Assembly (NCBI GenBank): GCA_021432635.1
Contig: MU270034.1
Location: 839,966 to 903,965 of the forward strand
DNA: 64,000 nt
Reading direction: 5' to 3'
Origin: Thozetella sp. PMI_491
Taxonomy: Eukaryota > Ascomycota > Sordariomycetes > Chaetosphaeriales > Chaetosphaeriaceae
Below, in pieces: positions 57,664-64,000 of this stretch. The notes under the pieces were generated by a model, which did no database searches, had not been told where the DNA came from, and worked only from the letters and a program-made list of their open reading frames with translations. Position 1 is the stretch's first letter, and the number at the start of each line of letters is the position of its first letter. The translations under genes were made by a program, and so were the position numbers.

Positions 57664-59575
57664 ATGTCTGGCGAGCCTGCAGATAAGCTCGAGTTTGACC
57701 CAGTGCAGGTGGAGAATGCTAGCGATAAGGAACCCGACCGTGGCGTGATCAGCCTGGAGACAGAGAAGAAGCTGCTTCGGAAGTGCGATCTCCGTGTGCT
57801 CCCAGCCATCACCGCTATTTTCTTCCTTTCGTTCATAGACCGTTCGAATATCGGTGAGTTTATACGATTCGCTCCACCCAAACCCCACTGCGTTGGACTA
57901 CCTTAATAATCCGTCCACCCACAGGCAATGCAAAGATTCAAGGAATGACCGGCGATCTGCATATGCAAGGCCCGGACTACAATATCGCATTATTCATATT
58001 CTTCATCCCGGTTCGTTGACAAATAAAATACCAGCCGAGAAGAAGGGAAGAGACTAATCACATGGCTCACAGTACATTATATTCGAACTGCCATCTAATC
58101 TTGTTATTAAGCGCATCCTGCCATCCACATGGCTCAGTGCAATCACGGTTTTGTGGGGTTTGTGCTTGTCTTTAGACATTATGATCGTTGGGAGTGCCTA
58201 CTGACGTTGTCTGGGTTGCAGGAATTTGCACTTGTTGCATGGGTCTAGTCACAAATAATGCCGGATTGGTCGCTTGCAGACTTCTACTCGGCATTTTTGA
58301 GGCTGGTATTGTTCCAGGTATTTAGTAAACTTGAACCGCAGCAAAACTGAATGCCATATACTTATCGGGCGATCCACAGGCTGCATTTACTTGATCAGTA
58401 TGTATTACAAGAGATATGAAGTGCAATGGCGAATGTCGCTCTTCTTCTGTGCGAGCATCCTAGCTGGTGCCTTCTCCGGACTGCTCGCATTTGCGATCTC
58501 GAACATGGACGGCGTCGGTGGATACGGGGCATGGCGATGGTATCTCTCTTCCTCTATCCTTGTCTCTTGCGGAGGTCTCCTATGTGCAGCTGACTAACAA
58601 AAGCTGTGGCAGGATTTTTATTATCGAAGGGCTTCTGACAGTTATCGTCGGCGTCATCGGCAAGTGGTGGATCGTTGACTGGCCCGAAACAGCAAAATTT
58701 CTTAATGAGGAGGAGAGGGCAATACTCTTAAGCCGGATAGCCGAAGATGTCGGTGATGCAAAAATGGATCATCTAAGCAAGAGCGCTACCAGGCGCATCT
58801 TGAAGGATCCAAAGATATACTTCGGCACTCTCGCCTATTTTGGGGTAGTCAATACTGGATATGCAGGCTCGGTAAGGTCTTCTGCCAGCTGTTCTTTTCC
58901 CTTCTCCCCTCCTAGATATAGCCTGCTCGCAGTTGTTATGTCGCTTCCACACCACAGACAAAAGCTAATCATTCATAAACTCAGTTTTTTATCCCAACGA
59001 TCCTGAACCAGATGGGTTTTAAAGCCGCCGACGCTCAGATCCGCACTATCCCAATATATGTCGTAGCTACGATAGCCTGCCTCACGACCGCGTATATAAC
59101 CGACCGTCTGAGACATCGCTATATCTTTACGATGATCGGAATCATAGTTGGATCCGTGGGTTACATTCTCCTGCTGTGCCAGCAATATATTGCTGTCGGT
59201 GTTAGGTACTTTGCACTCTTTTTGATTGTCTCCGGTGGCTACATGACCCAGCCAGTAGTCCTCGCGTGGCTTTCAAATACCGTCAGCGGGCACTATAAGC
59301 GGGCGGCATCGTCGGCAGCGCAGATAGGTTTCGGAAATTTGGGCGGGATTGTCGCTTCGAATGTATTTTTCGACCGGGAGGCACCACTGTATACGACTGG
59401 GCTTGGGGTCAGTCTAGGAATGTTGTGGATTTGTGCAGCCGCATGTACCGCACTATATACATATGCGACGCTAGAAAACAAGAAGAGAGACAGGGGAGAG
59501 CGAGACTCGCGGCTACAAGAGCCAGACGCCGATAACCTAGGCGACGATCATCCACACTGGCGACTTGCCACTTAA
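57664..59575 (+). CDS. MFS transporter, allantoate permease (Dal5/ACS) family
   Basis: Plasma-membrane importer of ureides, carboxylates or small peptides by family. Exons by eye: 57664-57853, 57925-58010, 58073-58157, 58222-58317, 58380-58539, 58613-58871, 58985-59575; 488 residues, all phases consistent. Motifs in order: cytosolic KKLLRKCDLRVLP, first helix FFLSFIDRSNIGNAKIQGM, YIIFELPSNLVIKR, LLLGIFEAGIVPGCIYLISMYY, IFIIEGLLTVIVG, and late GHYKRAASSAAQIGFGNLGGI. About 12 hydrophobic segments. Its 3' end lies 120 bp from that of the ureidoglycolate lyase gene, which supports transport of allantoin-pathway compounds. The C-tail is charged and rich in D/H. Confidence 0.88.
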
Positions 59576-59695
59576 AGATTGTTCAAGTCGCTGAGGAACT
59601 GGGCATTTTATCGGCCAATTCATGTTGTTCGATTACATAATCAAGGCCGAAGTGCCCACCTTGTCAACGGCTTCCATCAAAGTAGTGTTCATAAT

Positions 59696-60374
59696 CTACA
59701 TTCCCTTATAAAGGGAGGGAAAGTAAATGGCAATACTATGCCCCTCAGCCAAGGGGTAAAAGGTACAGTCGTCTGCCGGGACGTCGTTGGTGTGCTGAAA
59801 GACCGCAAAAGTCACGGCCGTCTACCATTTCCGTCAGTTAAAAGAACCTGGAGCTAATCGGTAGAGACGCATGGAAAGCCGGCCAAAAAGGTTCACTAAC
59901 CTCGCCTATCACCGCCATAGGAGCGTGCCATAGCCCCGTCCGGTAACAGATTCCCTGGCCCGAGGTCGCGACAAACGCGCGTAAGGTACCGAGGTCGGGG
60001 GTAGCATCATCGCACGTCTTACTTTCCGCCACGGCAACTAGATACTTTGCATCCGCGGTCATAGGCACAAAAATCTGAGTCGTGAATAAGTGTCTTTCTA
60101 GCATTTCCAGCACAAACGTCCGGTGGCCGTCTCCATTATCGATGGTAGACCTCGGAGAGGCCTGGCTGACATTCACAACGGCTCGCCCCGGCCTGCTGCT
60201 TTGCTCGTATCGATTTTCGGTCTGGACCACGTTTTGCCATCGCTTCGACATTCCTCCATTGGTCATCACGGTATTCGGCGTTGCCAGATCGGCTGCGATC
60301 AAGCCTCCATAGCTCGCGAACGCGGCCTCTGTCAGCGGCTCTGCATAGATGGCGCGAAGTGCTGTCGTGGACAT
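59696..60374 (-). CDS. Ureidoglycolate lyase
   Basis: Splits ureidoglycolate to glyoxylate and urea, the last step of allantoin/allantoate breakdown. 199 residues from exons 59901-60374 and 59696-59821 (minus), near the size of yeast Dal3. The intron (donor GTTAGT, branch CTGAC, acceptor GGTAG) was placed so that the last exon reads VFQHTNDVPADDCTFYPL and a tail FPSLYKGM. Family features: EPLTEAAFASYGGLI at the N-terminus, the metal/substrate region LEMLERHLFTTQIFVPM, and GLWHAPMAVIGE near the junction. Intron choice is supported by phase and by family similarity on both sides. Convergent with the Dal5-type transporter. Confidence 0.88.
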
Positions 60375-61229
60375 AGTGAATATCTATCAATGGACAATAG
60401 TGAATGTTCCAGGTTTTAAGAGATTACCCAGTTCTGAGGAGGCTGTCTCAAGTTTAATCAGACTGCCTCCACCCTTTGTGATCAGAAATTTGCTCTTGCG
60501 GTAACTTCCGGTAGCATGGGTGAACTCCGGAGTTATAATGCCGTGCGGACCTCTTATCTGAGGTGGGTACCCTTAGTTAACGGCCGCAAACCATCAGAAT
60601 GCTTCTCCGAACGTCGGCCACACTAAATTGTACCTCTTTTGCCTTAGAGGCAGCCGTTAACGAGGTAGATGCTGACAGACGCATTCGCTTCTTGGATAGA
60701 TGGACCGACTGCTATTATTATTTATATAGCTCTTCTAGTTAGGTATTGCTTTAATATAAATATTTATACTCTGTCGGTGTCATCTCGGACCTGGAATCAA
60801 ACCTCCGATCCCGTATAGCAGAAAAGTATTATGTGTAGCTGATCTCGCGTTCTTAGAATGAACCATCCGTCTATCTTGAGCTTAATTATCCATCGAGAAT
60901 AGGTTTGCCAAGATCAAGAGTACACTTTACTAAAGATCACAAGCCCCAGTCTTTCTATCACATCTTTAATCAGCGTGTTCTTCAAAAGCGAAAGGTAACT
61001 CGACCTCACTAACCAGCAGGGAAGGTGACCAAACTTGACTGTGTAGTAACACTGCGAGTCGCTCAAAAGTACCTTTTCTTTTGGGGACCAGTAATCCTCC
61101 TAAGGAAAATTCTTACTTTTACGATGAATTTTATTTTGGATATATAATTCCTCTTAGCGAATACTTGCTTGCTCTGGCATATTCTCGACATCAGATGAGG
61201 TTTGCACGGCTAGAAATAAGGAACACAGA
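60375..61229. other. Intergenic, lyase promoter side
   Basis: Upstream of the minus-strand lyase and downstream of the cyclase gene. AT-rich at 60710-60780. GATA-type words (nitrogen regulation) occur but are not denser than expected by eye. Confidence 0.35.
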
Positions 61230-62549
61230 CTAAAATATAGCTACTGCATTTGGTGGAGAGGCAACACCACCTGGGATCTGTGAGAAAGTTAGCAGGAAAC
61301 CTTTCGACTCAATTGGTGATCAAATCCACCTTTAGTGGCACGCTGGACACAAAAAATGACCATCTTCCAAGTCTATTACATTCCTTCGACAGGTCTTCAA
61401 GATCAAACATCTCTCCAATGGGCATCCCCCATCCCGCCAGGCACCATTGATGGATGTTGCGGTCCTACAATATGTAGTGTTAGCAGTTGCCCAGGTAAGA
61501 CCTATTTACGTGGAGTTGTTTAATGACCACTGGCGTATGTCTCCACGACATCCGTCTGTAGCTCTAGGGCTACCGCTGAAGGGAGGTCTTAGCAGAGATT
61601 GACTAACTGGAGGATTGTATGGTCCTGCCATTGGAGAACGCTCAAACGCAGGTGCGTCACCTGCGATGGCAGCGAAACGACTCTCCCATAGCCAGCGGAG
61701 GGAATTCTCGGTTGCCTCGACGCCGAGGAATCCGGCCGGCTGTCTGTCGGGAAAGTTCTTCTGCGCGGCGACAGACAGCTCTTCGTATGCTTTGATGAAC
61801 CCGCCGCGAACGAAAAGGATGTCGCCCTGTTTTATCTCGATCCCTTTCTCTTGCACAATGCTCTCCAAGTCACTTAGCTTGATGGTGTTGGTCTGATGTG
61901 GGTTGAGTTGGATACCATTCCGCTCAGCCCAGTCGGCCCAGTCAAGCAAGATACCGCGGCCGACGATACCGCCGTTCTTTACCCAGACTTAAAAATACGA
62001 TGTGAGCTTTGTGTGTCTTCTACCTTTTCCATCGAAATTGCCCATATAGGGTAAAGCAAAGGGTGAGGACACTTACTATTTGTTCCCAATAAATCACCCT
62101 GGGCAAATTCCTCCTTCTTATGCCCATTATAGAATAGCCCCGCCTTCTGATAAGCTGCCGATGCGCGACCTCATTAGCTACAGGGCACAGAGAGTGTTCA
62201 ATGAGACTGTCGGCGTACCGAAATGCCGAAGGCCGTCCCACTGCGTGCTGCTCTGGGTGTTGAAAGTAACTTCATCATCAAACCCGACCAACGGGGCATG
62301 ATCGACGATTTTATGCCCAAACGCAGGTCGTTTGAACGAGGGAAACAATGGCTTGATGAGTTCCCAGTCTAGAGACACACGCGTGCCCTCTTTGATCTCG
62401 CTTGCCGCAGCCTTGACGACCTCGGGTGTTAAAAAGTTAAGCCGCCCCAGTTGGTCGTCATCGCCAAATAGACCCCACGCATTCCCCGGTGGTCCATCTT
62501 TTCGGAGTGGGAGCTCATCAAAAGAAGGAATCTTTGCTGGAACGCCCAT
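61230..62549 (-). CDS. Cyclase/kynurenine-formamidase-like family hydrolase (PF04199)
   Basis: Predicted metal-dependent amide or lactam hydrolase of the putative cyclase family; substrate unknown. Exons by eye (minus): 62219-62549, 62077-62154, 61608-61987, 61330-61464, 61230-61277, giving 323 residues with consistent phases. Motifs: WGLFGDDDQLGRLNFLTP near the start, STQWDGLRHF followed by AYQKAGLFYNG across the first intron, GGIVGRGILLDWADW, GDILFVRGGF, GDAPAFERSP, HQWCLAGWGMPIGEMFDL and the end GGVASPPNAVAIF. The last two exons are short and were identified from this conserved tail. Its place after a ureidoglycolate lyase and transporter suggests a role in nitrogen or amide catabolism, but only by context. 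Confidence 0.87.
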
Positions 62550-63354
62550 TTTTTAGCCTTTTATTACTGTGTGTTGCTAAGAGAGACGGACGAATTCGTC
62601 TCTAGGTTAAACATGAAGAGACGTTGTAAATCTAGATCCAGAGCAACCGAGGGTAAAAGGTGCGGGGATGGCAATCACTAGCGGCTATCCATACTGAGTT
62701 TGCCGGATGACAAGTAGCTGGTTGACTAGTAGAAAGTTTCTATGTAGAATGAGAGAGATGCTAGCGTAAAAAAAGGAAAAAAGAAAAGGGGCGGGATATG
62801 CTGGCAACTAGAAGTGCTCTAACCATTCCGGATATGGGTAACCGACGACTCTCATTCTCGTTATGTCGTTATGGTCTGCGAACCATTCGATGGAGATGAT
62901 TCCGTCAAGTCGTATCATTAGAGTTACCATCCATCAGAGTTAGTTCGAAGTAAGCAGACGAGTAATATGCCCTGCCACCCAACAGTCACAGTTGCGATCC
63001 ACCTAACGCTAAGAAAAGCTCTCGGCCATTCAGGGGCGGTGCCGGGCTGGGCTCGACGGAAGCTGAGACAGCGACTTACCTTGTCGAAGATATTTATGGA
63101 TCGAGCCGATCCTGAATTGCGAACATATAGCCCGGCGTAGCTCTACAGGTAAGGAGAAAACAGGACAGTGGCTTTGGGCTTTTATGGTAGAATTATAACG
63201 TAATCCATATGTGAATCGAGTTCTTCGCATCGGAGGGCTTGCCATTAGAATTGTCTGCAGGTGTAGCAAAGCCCCATAAATGCCTCGTCTGAGTCCGGCT
63301 AGTGACCTTAGTGCTTGATACCATCAATTTTCTTACCAAACCGCCTCATAAACC
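62550..63354. other. Intergenic
   Basis: Promoter side of the cyclase gene plus nothing recognised. Confidence 0.35.
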
Positions 63355-63627
63355 TCAAATATACAGAACTTCTGGGGCCATGATCAACCTCTTCCCTTCC
63401 TTCTCGTGTTGCTCGAGTCGCTTCCTCTCGTGAAGAGCAACATCAGACTAGGCTCTAGCAGCAATTTCATGCACCACTTCCAAACCTACATCTGACTCCA
63501 GCCATTCCGTCTTCCAGATCTTTTATGCGATTTGCAGCGTCATAAACTTTCCAATGGCAATCCAATCTTCATAGTGGCGCTTTTTGATCGAGCCCAAACC
63601 AGTCGATAGTGCCGATTGAAAGAACAT
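63355..63627 (-). pseudogene. Decayed reading frame with two in-frame stops
   Basis: From an ATG at 63627 the minus strand keeps one frame for 91 codons to a TGA at 63355-63357, interrupted by TAA after TLQIA and by TAG after HEIAARA. Between stops it reads as ordinary protein (MFFQSALSTGLGSIKKR, HYEDWIAIGKF, KIWKTEWLESDVGLEVV, SDVALHERKRLEQHEKEGKR). Both stops could come from CAA and CAG by C-to-T change. No family recognised. Confidence 0.45.
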
Positions 63628-64000
63628 ACGCGGCGACTGCTACTAGCCACAACTGTTGCTCTTTACCGTAGTAACTCTTGGGCTTCGATCAAGCTAAGGA
63701 TTCTTCTCCACAGAGTCTAATGCGCCTTTTTTCTTGCAAGGTCTTCTCCAGCCAGAGAAGAATAGGTCCATCTGTACGGCTTGCGGGAAAAGGCGTTCCT
63801 GTGAGCGCAGGGACACGTAGGAACTCATTCGCCCTTTGTGTATACATAGATGCGAGGACCGGGTCTATATTATTCTGACCAGGCCTGCTTGTTGCCTGAG
63901 CTAGCCGCACGGTGTATATTATGCAAAGCGACCTAATGGTTTGAGGTTAACATAGAACAGGGGGTAATTATGTAAGCCTTCACAAGGCCATTCAGAGAGA
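63628..64000. other. Right edge, nothing recognised
   Basis: No gene supported up to the window end. Confidence 0.35.

Noticed and set aside
63030-63269. Frame with an F-box-like LPVELRRAI word
   Set aside because: A single short word in a 79-codon frame is not enough to call an F-box gene.
1-64000. CRISPR arrays, bacterial operons, ribosome binding sites, rRNA genes
   Set aside because: The sequence is eukaryotic with spliced genes; no regularly spaced repeats or rRNA segments were seen.

Overview
The window is genomic DNA of a filamentous ascomycete (Pezizomycotina). The evidence is genes split by short 50-100 bp GT-AG introns with CTAAC/CTGAC-type branch sites, two Zn2Cys6 regulators, a euascomycete-type non-ribosomal peptide synthetase (NRPS), and an AT-rich transposon corpse with C-to-T type decay. 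Species cannot be fixed from the sequence alone.

Left third (829-23598, + strand): one giant NRPS gene. I assemble it from seven exons (six phase-0 introns) into about 7437 residues with the order C-A-T-E, C-A-T-E, C-A-T-E, C-A-T, C-A-T, C(terminal). It has an extra condensation domain at the N-terminus, three consecutive epimerizing modules and a terminal cyclizing-type condensation domain in place of a thioesterase, so a cyclic peptide with up to three consecutive D residues is expected. The most unusual feature is module 4: its adenylation domain has lost several catalytic motifs while its carrier and flanking condensation domains look intact.

Middle (24832-42772): a Dal5-type MFS transporter (-), two divergently transcribed Zn2Cys6 transcription factors sharing a 481 bp intergenic region, an integral-membrane acyltransferase-3 protein (-), a CocE/S15-type hydrolase (-) carrying a pair of compensating frameshifts, a doubtful small secreted peptide, and a short-chain dehydrogenase (+). 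These may or may not belong to the NRPS cluster; apart from the transporter and regulators none is a typical peptide-tailoring gene.

Right-middle (43703-55660): an unusual 539-residue coiled-coil protein with an N-myristoylation signal, then a 3.2 kb transposon relic (45501-48722) with long inverted arms, an 11 bp target duplication and a pogo/Fot1-like transposase ruined by stops. Two single-copy proteins of unknown function follow (418 aa on -, 389 aa with an internal twofold repeat on +), separated by long gene-poor DNA.

Right end (57664-62549): a second Dal5-type MFS transporter, ureidoglycolate lyase and a cyclase-family (PF04199) hydrolase form a plausible small ureide/amide catabolism neighbourhood. 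A decayed reading frame with two in-frame stops lies at 63355-63627. Exon boundaries were worked out by eye from splice consensus, phase and family alignment; they are internally consistent in frame but unverified by transcripts.
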